61,271 bases of DNA from positions 1-61,271 of the forward strand of contig JFHB01000186.1 in the NCBI GenBank assembly GCA_000729835.1, read 5' to 3'. Shown here piece after piece: positions 24,301 to 36,192 of this stretch (position 1 is its first letter; every line of letters begins with the position of its first letter). The notes under the pieces are model-generated. The model was not told where the DNA came from. It ran no database searches and saw nothing but the letters and a program-made list of their open reading frames with translations. A program made the position numbers and the translations under genes. Origin of the DNA: Atkinsonella hypoxylon (taxonomy: Eukaryota > Ascomycota > Sordariomycetes > Hypocreales > Clavicipitaceae).

Positions 24301-26400
24301 ACTAACTCTTTTCCTTATAAGTCTTAATTTCCTTTATTATATAATAAATTATTTAAATCCCTTAATATCTTTTTCCTTATATCCTTATTTATTATTATTA
24401 GAACTATTAAAATTAACCTATATTATAGAATTGCAGAAGGTTAAGAAGAAAACACCTATAAATCTATATACTATTGTTTTAACCTACTTTTTCTATAAAT
24501 TTACCTTTACTTTTGCGAATTTTTACGCTTTCTACTATATAACCTTTTCCTTATACCTTTATATATTATAAAATCTTATAAATTTATTAATGCTATTATA
24601 GCTGCTGCTCTTTCTATCCCCTTAGGCTGTTGTTTAGCTACTTTTAACAGTTAAACACTAGAATACTACGCTAAGGGCAATAGACTGCCTATAGAGTAAA
24701 TTTCTATAGCCTATAGAATTAACTAGCCTCTATAGAGCTACTTCTAGCCTCTTCTATCCCTTCTGTAGAAAATCTACTACTATTATTCTTTTCTTTTAGT
24801 AGTTTAGAATTATTAATTTTAGTAAACCTAAATAGCTTATTCTAAGAAAAGAATAATAATAGTAACTATACTTAAGCTATAATACTACTACTATTTAAAC
24901 CTAAAGAAGAATATATTACTTCTAATATATATATTAATTACAATAATAGTTCTAACGCTAAGAGTAAAGGTTCTAAGTTTAAGGAGTAAGAATATAACTA
25001 TAAAGGTAATATAGTAGCTATAGAGCTAAATAACATTAAAACTTATCTTATATTACTTAATTTCTGCTGCCTATATAGCACTTTTAGTAGGCCTAGAAGT
25101 GCTAAGAGCACCCTAAAAGTTAATAAGTTTATCTTTAGCACTATTTCTATAGAAATTAAAGATAATATTAATATTACTAATATAGAGCCTATTACAGAAG
25201 ACTATATTTAGTATTACTATACTAATAGAGCTAAAGAAAAGGTATAGAATATAGAAAATACTATTTACGCTTATACCTATAAATTTACTCTTAAAGGCAG
25301 CACTATAGATAAAACTAGCATTAAGGTCTCTAAAGATAATATATATTACTTACTCTAGCAGAATACAGTAATATATATCTTTAGGATTTATAATAACTGT
25401 AAAGTAAAGCGCTAGAACTAGCAATATAAAGGTAAGGATGCTAAGGTATCTATAGGTAACACTAAAGTAGCTAGAAGAGGTAAGATATAGGTAAAAGCAG
25501 CAGCTACTATATACTATAGTAGCAATATAGTAAAAAGAGGTAAAGAAACTATTACTGCAGATTTATCTACTAGTTTACTGTTATAGGTAGTATTACTTAC
25601 TATTTACTTCTTTAATAAATTTAGCAGAATTAATAGCACTATTGTAGGTACCTTAGCTAGTATTAGCTGTATAGACTTACTCTTTATTCTATTAGCTAAG
25701 GTGTAATTCTAAAGCTAGTGTAATAGTCTCCTTTAGGAGAAGTGTAAATTTAACGCTAAAGAAATAATTAAAGCCTACCTTAAGGATACTTCTATAGATA
25801 GTAATGCTATATAGAAGTAACTTAACCTCTATATTACTAAAATTAATAAGTTAAATAAAAAGATTAACTAGGTTAAAATAAAGGCTAAAGGAAGTCTATT
25901 TAATAAGTAGTTTAATAAATTATAGACTGCTATCTATAGTATATACAACTAACTAAATAGTATAAGTTAATTTAATAAAGGTATTAATAATATTATTAAT
26001 AAAAATAAAACCTTACTAAAGGTTGCTAGTAATATTAATATACTATAGGCAGAAAGTAGATGCCTATAATACAAAATTAACTGTATTTATATAGACTTCT
26101 TAGAACGCTTAGCTAACTAGCCTATTGCTATATAAGGCCTCTTTAGTAATAGATTTAGCACTATTTAATGTAGAAGAAGTGCTTAGTTTATCTTAATTAA
26201 TCTATCTTTAATGCATTTCTCTTTATTAATTCTATAAAAGACATCTTTTACAGTAAAGCTAATACTAACTAAGGTAAAAACGCTAACTAAGAGAGCAGCT
26301 GTAAGTAAACTAGTAGAAACACCTACTAAGCGTAAGACTAGCACCTTCTAGGCAAAACTCTCCCTAAAGCTGCTAGAAATGTTCTTTAGCTTTACTTTCT
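24301..26400 (+). pseudogene. Family B extra 3' frame, function unknown
   Basis: Between integrase and 3' LTR, a sense frame can be followed from about 24840 (PKEEYITSNIYINYNNSS) to about 26350, broken only by TAA/TAG; 24301-24840 is less clear and has hydrophobic readings. Readable parts are KGNIVAIELNNIKTYLILL (about 25002), RRGKIQVKAAATIYYSSNIV (about 25470), a lysine-rich coiled-coil-like LNLYITKINKLNKKIN (about 25820) and a basic C-terminus with T-K-R repeats (KLVETPTKRKT, about 26305). The same frame and length recur in the outer copy (34231-35709 plus 47445-48040). No envelope-type fusion peptide or transmembrane pattern is evident. Family not recognised. Confidence 0.45.
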
Positions 26401-27004
26401 AGAGAGAACTAATAGCTTACTACAACTAACTAATAATTTACTGCTATTACTAATGCTTAAGGATTAAAATAAGCTATATATATATAGAGAAATACACTAA
26501 AGAGATCTAATAGAAAATTTAATTTAATATAGATTAATTTTTAATGCTTTTAATACTGCACAGAATAATCTTATATAAAGAATATACTATATAGATTTAA
26601 TAAATTAGCTTTATTATATAAGATTAATTTATAGAATTTAATATTATCTAGGATAATTTTGCGCAACTTTACTTATATATAGAATATAGAATAAGCTTTA
26701 ATGCTCTATTAGGTTTAAAGAAATCTATTAATTTAATATATAGATTTAATAGTTACTAGATTATAAGTGTAATTTAGGCATTATAAGTGTATAGAAAAAT
26801 ATATAAATATAGCAACCTACGCTGTAGATTGCACTATAACAACAACAACGTATGCTTACGCAATAAAATAATAACTACCTTTCTACGCCTTTTATAACAG
26901 CTAGATTAACAAGTTATTTAGTTTAATCTAATATGCTTTCTAATAACTAACAATTAATTTTTAGAACAGCTAGAACAGCTAATCTTTTTTGTAGAGGCAG
27001 CACT
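26401..27004 (+). other. Family B 3' untranslated region
   Basis: AT-rich, no convincing frame. Colinear with 48080-48677 of the outer copy. It contains two short near-repeats of AGATTAATTT(A/T) and a conserved GTAGAGGCAGCACTT just before the LTR, where a polypurine tract would be expected. Nothing else seen. Confidence 0.5.
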
Positions 27005-27247
27005 TATTACAGGATAATCCTATAGACTTATAGGTTACTAGTATATATAACTGCAATTATATATAAGTAGTTAGAAGCAATACTTAGGTAGTTAGATTAA
27101 ACAATTAACTATTATTCACTAGAACACTATTACTAGATGCTCCTCACAGAAGCTTATACAACTTCTCTTACGATTTATTGCATAACCTGTTGAATCCAAC
27201 AACCTATCGTCACTTCCGACAAACCCACGTCAGATCCCACCGTAACA
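27005..27247 (+). repeat. 3' LTR of inner B (243 bp)
   Basis: The first ~60 bp are mutated (TATTACAGG start). The last ~80 bp are unmutated (GTCACTTCCGACAAACCC, ending CCGTAACA). Followed by the agaat duplication. Confidence 0.95.
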
Positions 27248-27917
27248 AGAATAGATATAAGCAATATAGCTGTACTTTAGAAGCTATACTAGTAAGAGGC
27301 AGAAACAGCTATTAGTATAGTAAATGCCTTAAGTAAGATTAAATACAACGCCTAGTATAAGCCTATTAACATTAAAGTAAAGAATATAGTCTACCTATAA
27401 TTACACTAAGGATATATACTTCTAGAAAAGCTAAAAAAGAAATAGTCTCCTTAATAGGTAAAGCTATATAAGGTTCTTATAAAAGTAAGCCTATTGTTAT
27501 TTTACCTAGATTTTCTACTAGATTTATATATATACCTAGTAGTATTAGCAGCTTAACTTTAGAAGCTAAGATAGAGTAAAAACTCTTTTAACTAAAAAGA
27601 GTAACTGCTACTGCTAATTGCAATAGAAAGGTTTAGTATAAAGGACTATTAGGAAATTAAGTGAATTTACACTTATTAAATCTAATGTTTCTACAGTAGG
27701 TTAAGTAAGCTATATTTAGAATTCCTTATACAATAGAAAGGGTTCTTTACTAAAGATAACTAATAAATTGCTAAAGATAAGCTTAAAGTTAACGCTTCTA
27801 AAATTATAAATAAATATCTATAGAAGCACCCTATAAATTAAGAAGAAGAGTATTAGTATTATTAAAAAGGTAATATAGCCTACTAAAAAGCTTTAAATTA
27901 GCTAGTAGAAGCTTACT
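27248..27917 (+). pseudogene. Family B integrase C-terminal region (outer copy)
   Basis: Colinear with 23631-24300. It begins with the agaat target duplicate and ends at ttact (27913-27917), the target of A2. The frame contains QGYILLEKLKKKQS near 27405 and an IERFSI.DYQEI stretch near 27625, as in the inner copy. Confidence 0.8.
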
Positions 27918-28232
27918 TGTCGATAGACCAAGGGTCTAATTTATACTCCTTCGAGTCAGTCCTATAACCAGTTCACTAGTGCACTAGTATTCACATCAAA
28001 GAGGTTCAAATTCAGTTATCTAGGAGTTGTATCTAACTAGCAGAAGAGGCTACATTATATACCCTGTTGGATGCCTTACATACCTTAAGTATAGTGTTGT
28101 GCTAAGGGGGAATTAAGGGGTATCAGCAACCCTAATATAAGTAGAGACTAATGTGCAGATGCAACTAATTAGCGGTTGTATCTACCTATACAGGTGCTAG
28201 AATTGCACAATAGAGTTATAACGATTCTAACA
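27918..28232 (-). repeat. 3' LTR of A2
   Basis: The outer left part keeps CTCCTTCGAGTCAGTCC. The inner right part is mutated (CACAATAGAGTTATAACG). The ACTAGTGCACTAGT palindrome is intact. Confidence 0.93.
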
Positions 28233-31150
28233 CTAGCAGTCTCTCTTTTTATTGTACTAGTAGAATAACTCTAACAGTTACAGTAATAACAAAATAGATT
28301 AAAGGAATAAACAATAAATCTAATATCCTTCTGCATTAATTTGTAGGTCTCTTTACCCAGCCTTCTACCTATATATTAGCCTTATTGTTGTTAATAAAGG
28401 ATTTAAGAGTCTTGTTTAGCGTTACTTTTATTATTAAATTAGCGATATTATCTTTACTGTTAATCTAATAGATTTTATTAATTTTGCGCCTTTTATATAA
28501 TTAATGTAGCGCTATAATGTTAATTATTAATCTCTTTTCCTTTATTGTACTAAGCTTTATAAGGCATTTATACAACAAGAATAAATCCGTACAAACTACT
28601 AGTAGAATTAGCAGTATCTATAGCTGCTTTATCACTATATTTAACGTAGTGCTAATAGCATATAATACATCTACGCCTTACACTATACTGTATAGTTCTA
28701 ATGCAAGCACGCTCCTTATAACTCTCTTGCTTTTAATAGAGCTATACGTAATAATGTTGCCTTTTATTATAAATTTAGCGTTCTCTTTATAAGCTTCTTT
28801 ATTGCCTAAAATAATTATATATTCTATTTAGGAGCTTAAATCTTTATTGTTTATAAAGGATCTATTAATAAATATATATAATTTAGTAAAAGGAAGGTCT
28901 ATTAAGATATATTGTAATCTATAGGTTTAGTTGTTAATCTACTATTAAAGCCTCTTATTTAGTTGTTTAATATTGTTAATTGTAATATCTTACTGTTGTA
29001 CAGCAACAGAAAGGTTAAATGCAGCTTCTAGTTAATAGATTATAGCAATATATATACTGTAGGCTTATTGCTTAATGTACTATTATTTTATTAAATCTAT
29101 ATTAACACTAGTAGTATTAACGGGTTAAATCCTCTTGCTTTAACCTTTCTAGCGAAGAGTTAAAGTGCTATTATTAGATTTAGTTAATATATATCTATTA
29201 AAAATTAGTAGCGTTTCTACTATTAAGCTCTACTTTAGCTTTATAGTGAAATTAGCTTTCTGCAGTTTAAATTCCTTATAGTTAAAGAAGGTTCTATTGC
29301 TTAGTTCTAGTGTATTATTAGTCTGCATTCTAACAATTCTAAAGCAATTCTTATTGTTTAATATTAGTAAGCAGAGGTTATATATTAATGTAACTATACT
29401 TAAATTGTTATAGTAGTAGCAGAAGTATATAGACTACTAATGTATACCTACTTTAGCAATTCTATATAGAGGCTTAATTACTTCTATTACTGTATTATAA
29501 GGATATAGGTGTTTAATTTAGTTAGGAAGTTATGCAATAATTAATCTATTTAAATTAGTGTTAGATTGTATATAAGCCTATATAATATTGTAGATCTATA
29601 AGACAATATTGCGTTTTTAGAGAGATAGAGCTAGTGCTACAATTAGGCGTTAACTAGCTTGTTAAATTGTTAGAGATTGCGTTAAAATTAATAATTTATT
29701 GCTATTGTTATATCCTTAGATAACTAGTCTTAACTTCTTATACAGTAATATAGTTTTTTTTCCTTTAACTTCTTAAACTATATAAGATTTAAAGATATAG
29801 TTATTGTATACAGTAGGGTTAAATTTAATAAATTAGAAGATATCTTTAGCTAATAGTGCGTTAATTTTAGCTTAGTTAAATGCCTTAAATAGAGCACCTT
29901 TTACTGTAATCTTATTGTTTTTCCTTAATTATATAGCTAAGTTATAGTCTGCTGTTTCTTTTGTAGAAAGGAAAATTTTATTACTAGATTTATATAGTAA
30001 TGTATAAGTAGGATTAATATTACTACTAAGATTAAGATTATAAGAACTACTAGTAGTTAAGCTAGAAACAGTAATATATTTATTTAGTCTATTATTAAAA
30101 GTAAAGGAATTTTATATAGAATTAATTAGAATAGAAAGAGAGTTCTTTCTTAGTCTTCTAGAACCTCTTTTCTATATTAGGTTTAGATTAATTAGTTATT
30201 TTACCTTTAGGGGTCTTTCTCTCTTCTTTAGTAAAATAGAATTGCTTTTAGGTAGGGATTCTATATCGCTTTTATTAGGTATAACATTAAAAACAGCAGG
30301 ATAATTATTAGATTTATTGTTATTATAGTAGTAGGGTTTTACAATAGTTATATAAAAATAAATAAAGCTATAAAGCATTTATATAGTGCATTCTTTGCTA
30401 TCTGTAGTAAGTAGCTTATAGGGGCCTTACTAGCCTTCTTTTTTACGCTATATACATACTTCTAACTGTAGGGGCAGTAAATATATAGGTGTTATATTTA
30501 GGCTGTTGCAGGAGGTAAGAGCATTGTAAATTTGTCTTTATACTAGGCACTTTTAGGCTTTATTAGTAGCTTTACGTAGAATTAAAGCTTATTATATTAT
30601 AGAAAGGCTTAAAGGTAAATTATCTGTTATATAGAGGTAGGAACTAAAGACTAATAATATAGGTATAAGACTGTTAGGTCTAGCAGAATTATTAACAGCT
30701 TTAACAGCTATCTAAAGCTTTTAATTCTTTATAATACTAGTATTAGTGCCTAATTTATTGTTAATAATGTTATAAGCTCTTTATAATAGGCTATAGTACT
30801 ATTTAACTTTACTAATGCTGTTGTAGGCTTTAATAGGAACTTTATTAACATTAATAGATAATATTTATGCATAATAGCGGAATTTAGTAGATATAAAGTT
30901 CTTTTTAGCATTATAAACTATCTAGTTAGAAGAGCCTAGATAGGTATTAATCTAGTATTCTTTTAATACATTCTAGATGTTTTATGCTTTTTGCTTTTAG
31001 GGTTCTAGAAAGCAGGCTGCCTAGAATAAGGTTGTAGAATTAACAATATAAAGAATAGAGCTGCTGTTTAGATATATAATATTAACAATAATTTTGTAGT
31101 TAAAGTTATAGTTATCTTTTAATGTAAATTAGAATTAACTAGGTAATTTA
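28233..31150 (-). pseudogene. A2 RNase H, reverse transcriptase and integrase
   Basis: Mirror of A1 3700-7101 without T1. RNase H lies about 28430-28910, reverse transcriptase about 28950-30150 and integrase about 30196-31130. The integrase C-terminal frame at 30196-30378 is still open for 60 codons (FYITIVKPYY motif) and differs from A1 at a few residues. A plus-strand open frame at 28517-28792 is antisense to RNase H. Copia proteins as in A1; nonfunctional. Confidence 0.8.
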
Positions 31151-33910
31151 CTGTTAAGTTAGCAGTAGTAGCAGACTTATGTAATTCTGTTAATAGCGTT
31201 GTTGTTACTAATATCTTTGCCTGTACATTATAGAATCTTTATTAATTGTTATATAGAGAGATGCCTAAATTAACAATAAAGTTAATAGATTTACTTTTCT
31301 AATAAGAAGAATATAGCTACTTCTATAGCTTCTAGAGTTCACTATAGATATCCCTATTTCTAGATAATAGAAACCTTTTAATTACCTTAAATTAGTACGT
31401 TTTTAAGGTTGTTAAGCTTTATATACATTTTATCTATATTATTAATGCTGTATAGGAATAGGGTGCTTATATTAATTATGTAGAATGTAATTAGGCTAAA
31501 GACTGTTAAAACTATAATAAAGCCTATTAAAGTTGCTAATCCTGCGCTAAATGTAACTATATAGTGTTAATTAGATAGATTTATCTTTAATAAAGGCATT
31601 TTCTTTACTAGTGCTTATGCTTAGTTAATTCTAGCTGTTAATACTTCTGCTGCTCTAGTGTTAAGTAAGATACCTCTAAATATCTTACTAGAATAACGTT
31701 CTTCTAATATATAAGATAACAAATATAATAAGGGATCTATAGAATTTAATTAATCTTCTGTAAATAGGTCTTCCTTATATAGAGTATGCTAGTAGGCTTC
31801 TTCCTTAAGGTTCTAGAAGATAGCTCTATTGTCTATAGTTGCAGCATTAGTAAAGAATTATATAATTGTTAGCTAAGGAGCTTTTCCTTTATTAGCTATA
31901 TTAAATTCTTTAATAAATGCCTTACTTACATCCTAAGTATTATTAGAACTATTATTCTGTATAGGTTTATTTAGTCCTTTATAAGCCTATAGATAGGCTC
32001 TAAATTTACTGTTTAAAGAAAGAGTTCTATACTTCTTATTATTCTACTATCTTTACTGTACTTCTTAACGCTCTTTTTTGCTGTACTTTATTAACTAATA
32101 TCCTTCTTTTTTGTAGATAAAGCAGCGTTATTTTTAGGTCTTACTTCTACTATAGCTAAGGTCTCTTAAACGTTAATATTAACAGTCTATATAGAGAGCT
32201 TTATTATTAATATTAAGTTAGTTAAATCTAATATAGAATTAGCTAATTTCCTTCTGTACTTCTGCAATACTAATTAACTTTTATAGGTTGCTAATAAGCT
32301 CTTAGAATGTTGCATTAGTTATAAATTTAGCTTAGCTATATTTAGGGATACCTCTAACTACTTAAAGAGTTTACTTAATAAGTTTAGAATTATCTATAAG
32401 AGAGTTAAAAAGGCTATTATAGATGTCTTAAAGGTTCTAGATTATTATATTAAGGCAGTTAAGTATAGATTTATTAGGGTTCTTAGCGATTATATTATGC
32501 AATATAATGCTGTTCTATCTTTAACAATAGAACTACTTATTAGTTAGGGTCTTAAAGTGTTATTTAACAATTTTAACTATTTAGTTAAAGGTATAATTTA
32601 TCTTTATATTTATTACAATTATTATAAGGTAGAATTTACATACTTTACCTATTAGTATTACTAAAAATACCTTTATTGTTGCTAGTTCTAAGAAATTAAG
32701 TTATTAGTATAAGTCTTTAAGGATAACTACTTTTAGTATAATAAAATTAAATATATTACTGCTATATTTATTGCTTTCTTTATAGATCTTTATAAGGTTA
32801 AGGACTTTCTTTATATTAGTTTAGAAAGAATCTATTATAGAAGGAAGTAATAGTTATACTGCTAAAAGCAGAAGAAATCTTATATTCTATAGTAGAGAGA
32901 GAGAAAGTAGTATTTCTACTAATATATCTATTAAATTGCTAGGTATACTTAATAAAAGTAATAAAGAGAGTGCTAAAGGTATAGAAGAAGAGTTCTATAA
33001 AGATAATTAAGGCTTCTTTACTGTAAATATAGGTTCTATATTTAGGTGTAGATTTAAGTAGAATTTACTTAATACTACTTATTTATTAATCTCTTCTTCT
33101 AGCTATATAGATTATTTCTCTTTCTATAGTACTCTTTTAAAGAAATTAGCAATTTAGCTGCTGCTTCTGCCTATATAGACTCTATATTTATATAGTAAAT
33201 TGTATAACGCTTTAATAATTAAAGTAGAAGCTCTTTAAAATAGGTCTTTATTCTAGTTATAGAAGTTAAATTTAAAGTTCTTCTATTGTTCTTAATCTCT
33301 AAATCTTTAATCTTTATAAAGGTTAATTGTAAAGGTAATTCTATTGTTTAGATTAGTAGTAGTAGCAGTTTCTAGGTTAATTTTATATATTAAGTTCTAA
33401 TCTATTAATAGAAGTTTCTAATACTTTTAAAGTTATTCTAGAAGCTTATTAGGTTGTAGTTATTGCTTAAATTCTTATAAATCTACCTAAGGTTATTGTA
33501 AACTTATTATATTAAATAAGATTAAGTAGTATAGAAAGAGAAAGTAGGTGTAATAAAATTAGTATAAAGATAGAGAGATTTAGCTAGCTTTTAGCTAAGT
33601 TCTAAGATAGTTAAAGAAGTTAAATTCTATAGTATTAGCTACTAAGGGTTCTAGCTAGTAATTTAATTCCTTAGGAGTTTAATATTAACAATTAGTTAAA
33701 CTAAAACGTTATTATAAGTAAATATAACTTAGTAACTAAGCAATTATAAAGATATCCCTTCCTTTAGCACGCTTTATTAGTTATATTAGCTGCTAAGGGT
33801 TCTAGCTAACAGTATTATATCTCTTCTTACTAAATCTAGCTAATCTATAGTTAGTTATACTAATCTCTTTAGTTGTACTAAAGACTTCTAGTTAAGTAAC
33901 TATTAATTAG
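31151..33910 (-). pseudogene. A2 gag, protease and leader
   Basis: Mirror of A1 952-3711. The degenerate zinc knuckle lies near 32080-32130 and the GAG-pre-integrase region near 31210-31280. The 5' leader near 33000-33910 has no clear frame. It is heavily mutated but keeps A1's length, so indels have not accumulated. Confidence 0.6.
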
Positions 33911-34225
33911 TGTTAATAGACTAAGGGTTTAATTTATACTCCTTTAAGTTAGTTCTATAACTAGTTCACTAGTGCACTAGTATTTACATTAAAGAGGTTT
34001 AAATTTAGTTATCTAGGAGTTATATCTAACTAGCAGAAGAGGCTACATTATATACCCTATTGGATGCCTTATATGCCTTAGGTATAGTGTTGTGCTAAGG
34101 GGGAATTAAGGGGTATTAGCGACCCTGATGTAAGTAGAGACTAATGTGCAGATGCAACTAATCAGCAGTTGTATCCACCCACGCAGGTGCCGGAATCGCA
34201 CGATGGAGTTATGACGATTCCAACA
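33911..34225 (-). repeat. 5' LTR of A2
   Basis: The inner left end is mutated (TGTTAATAGACTAAGGG). The outer right ~80 bp are unmutated (CCACCCACGCAGGTGCCGG, ending GATTCCAACA). Confidence 0.95.
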
Positions 34226-35709
34226 TTACTATTAACTCTTTTCCTTATAAGTCTTAATTTCCTTTATTATATAATAGATTGTTTAAATTCTTTAGTATCT
34301 CTTTCCTTATTTCCTTATTTATTATTATTAAAACTATTAAAATTAACCTATATTATAGAATTATAGAAGGTTAAGAAGAAAACACCTATAAATCTATATA
34401 CTATTGTTTTAACCTACTTTTTCTATAAATTTACCTTTACTTTTATAAATTTTTACGCTTTCTACTATATAACCTTTTCTTTACACCTTTATACATTATA
34501 AAATCTTTATAAATTTATTAATGCTATTATAACTGCTGCTTTTTCTATCCCTTTAGGCTATTGTTTAGCTACTTTTAATAGTTAAACACTAGAATACTAC
34601 ACTAAGGGCAATAGACTGCCTATAGAGTAAATTCCTATAGCCTATAAAACTAGCTAGCCTCTATAGAGCTACTTCTAGCCCCTTCTATCCCTTTTGCAGA
34701 AAATCTACTACTATTATCCTTTTCTTTTAGTAGTTTAAAATTATTAATTCTAGCAAACCTAAATAGCTTATTCTAAGAAGAAAACAATAATAGTAACTAC
34801 ACTTAAGCTATAATACTACTACTATTTAAACCTAAAGAAGAATATATTGCTTCTAATATATATATTAATTACAATAATAGTTCTAACGCTAAGAGTAAAG
34901 GTTTTAAGTTTAAGGAGTAGAAATATAACTATAAAGGTAATATAGTAGCTATAGAGCTAGATAATATTAAAACTTATCTTATATTACTTAATTTCTACTG
35001 CTTATATAGCACTTTTAGTAGGCCTAGAAGTGCTAAAGGCATCCTAAAAGTTAATAAGTTTATTTTTAGCACTATTTCTATAGAAATTAAAGATAATATT
35101 AATATTATTAATATAAAGCCTATTACAGAAGACTATAGTTAGTATTGCTACACTAATAGAGCTAAAGAAAAGGTATAGAATATAGAAAATACTATTTACA
35201 CTTATACCTATAAATTTACCCTTAAAGGTAGTATAATAGATAAAACTAGTATTAAGGTCTCTAAAGACAATATATATTACTTACTCTAGTAGAATACAGT
35301 AATGTATATCTTTAGGATTTATAATAACTGTAAAGTAAAGCGCTAGAACTAGCAATATAAAGGTAAGAATGCTAAAGCATCTATAGGTAACGCTAAAGTA
35401 GCTAGAAGAGGTAAGATATAGGCAAAAGCAGCAGCTACTATATACTACAGTAGTAATATAGTAAAAAGAGGTAAAGAAACTATTACTATAGATTTATCTA
35501 CTAGTCTACTGTTATAGGTAGTGTTGCTTACTATCTACTTCTTTAATAAATTTAGCAGGATTAACAGCACTATTATAGATGCTTTAGCTAGTATTAGCTA
35601 CATAAACTTAATCTTTATTCTATTAGCTAAGGTGCAATTCTAGAGCTAGTGTAATAGTCTTCTTTAGAAGAAGTATAAATCTAACGCTAAAGAAATAATT
35701 AAAGCCTAC
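34226..35709 (+). pseudogene. Family B extra 3' frame, first part (outer copy)
   Basis: Colinear with 24296-25778 of the inner copy, one indel at most. It carries the first two thirds of the extra frame downstream of integrase; the rest is at 47445. It ends at cctac before D1. Composition and stop pattern are as described for the inner copy. Confidence 0.6.
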
Positions 35710-36192
35710 TGTGTTGCGGCGGGGTTACCCCCTTGCGCTCTTATATTAGCTTTACAAGGGATGCTACATACAGATTTTCTCTATAAGAGTGCGTATCGCC
35801 TAAACGTCTAAATAGTTTAAGTAAGCAAGCGCGCAAGCAGCTTCTACTAGCTCTTTTTAGTTTTTACTCTTTTTAATTAATTAATATCTTTTAGCTTGCT
35901 TTAATTTACAACACTTAATACTTAAGAAATATTACTTTACTAACACTAACGCTTTCCCTAACTCTTTAATATATTTAGCTCCTTTTGTATATATATATCT
36001 TCTAAGCTGCAATTAATATTTTATTTCTGCCTTTTTTAACTATTTAATCTTCTTACCTACTATTGCTTAATAGTATATACTAACAAAATATCTTACTCTT
36101 TACTAATTCTCTTTAATCTTAATATACACTATATTATTACTTACTTTAGTGTAGGCTATATAGTTATTTAGAGGTTTAGTTTTAAGGCAATA
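35710..36192 (+). repeat. 5' LTR of D1
   Basis: The outer 5' end is unmutated (TGTGTTGCGGCGGGGTTACC, AAGCGCGCAAGCAGC). The inner end is mutated (GGTTTAGTTTTAAGGCAATA). A TGTATATATATATC run in the middle is a candidate TATA region. Confidence 0.9.

Larger units (their letters stand above)
9186..27247 (+). mobile_element. Family B Ty3/gypsy retrotransposon, inner complete copy
   Basis: LTRs at 9186-9428 and 27005-27247 (243 bp each, TGTTACGG start and CCGTAACA end) and duplicated target agaat (9181-9185, 27248-27252). The target is the integrase region of the outer B copy, so the family inserted into itself. Subtracting nested family E (8108 bp plus 5) leaves about 9.95 kb, long for a fungal gypsy with such short LTRs. 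The extra length is a region of about 2.7 kb between integrase and 3' LTR. Order: gag-like frame, protease, reverse transcriptase, RNase H, integrase, extra frame. Confidence 0.95.
27918..34225 (-). mobile_element. Family A Ty1/copia retrotransposon, copy A2
   Basis: Complete 6308-bp element on the minus strand with 315-bp LTRs (27918-28232, 33911-34225) and duplicated target ttact (27913-27917, 34226-34230). The inner B copy shows the empty site at 24296-24300. Positions map to A1 by 34862 minus x before T1, or 35335 minus x after it. It lacks T1, so it supplies the empty site for T1. It lies in opposite orientation to A1 within the same outer B copy. Confidence 0.95.

Noticed and set aside
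24841..25400. Minus-strand frame opposite to the family B extra frame
   Set aside because: It is also fairly open, but it is the codon-wise complement of the sense frame, more hydrophobic and less protein-like. It cannot be fully excluded without codon statistics.
28517..28792. 91-codon plus-strand open frame
   Set aside because: It lies antisense to RNase H of A2, a minus-strand copia element; an accidental frame in RIP-mutated DNA.
34169..34366. 65-codon frame across 34225
   Set aside because: It joins A2 LTR sequence to family B sequence across an insertion junction, so it is a chimera by chance.
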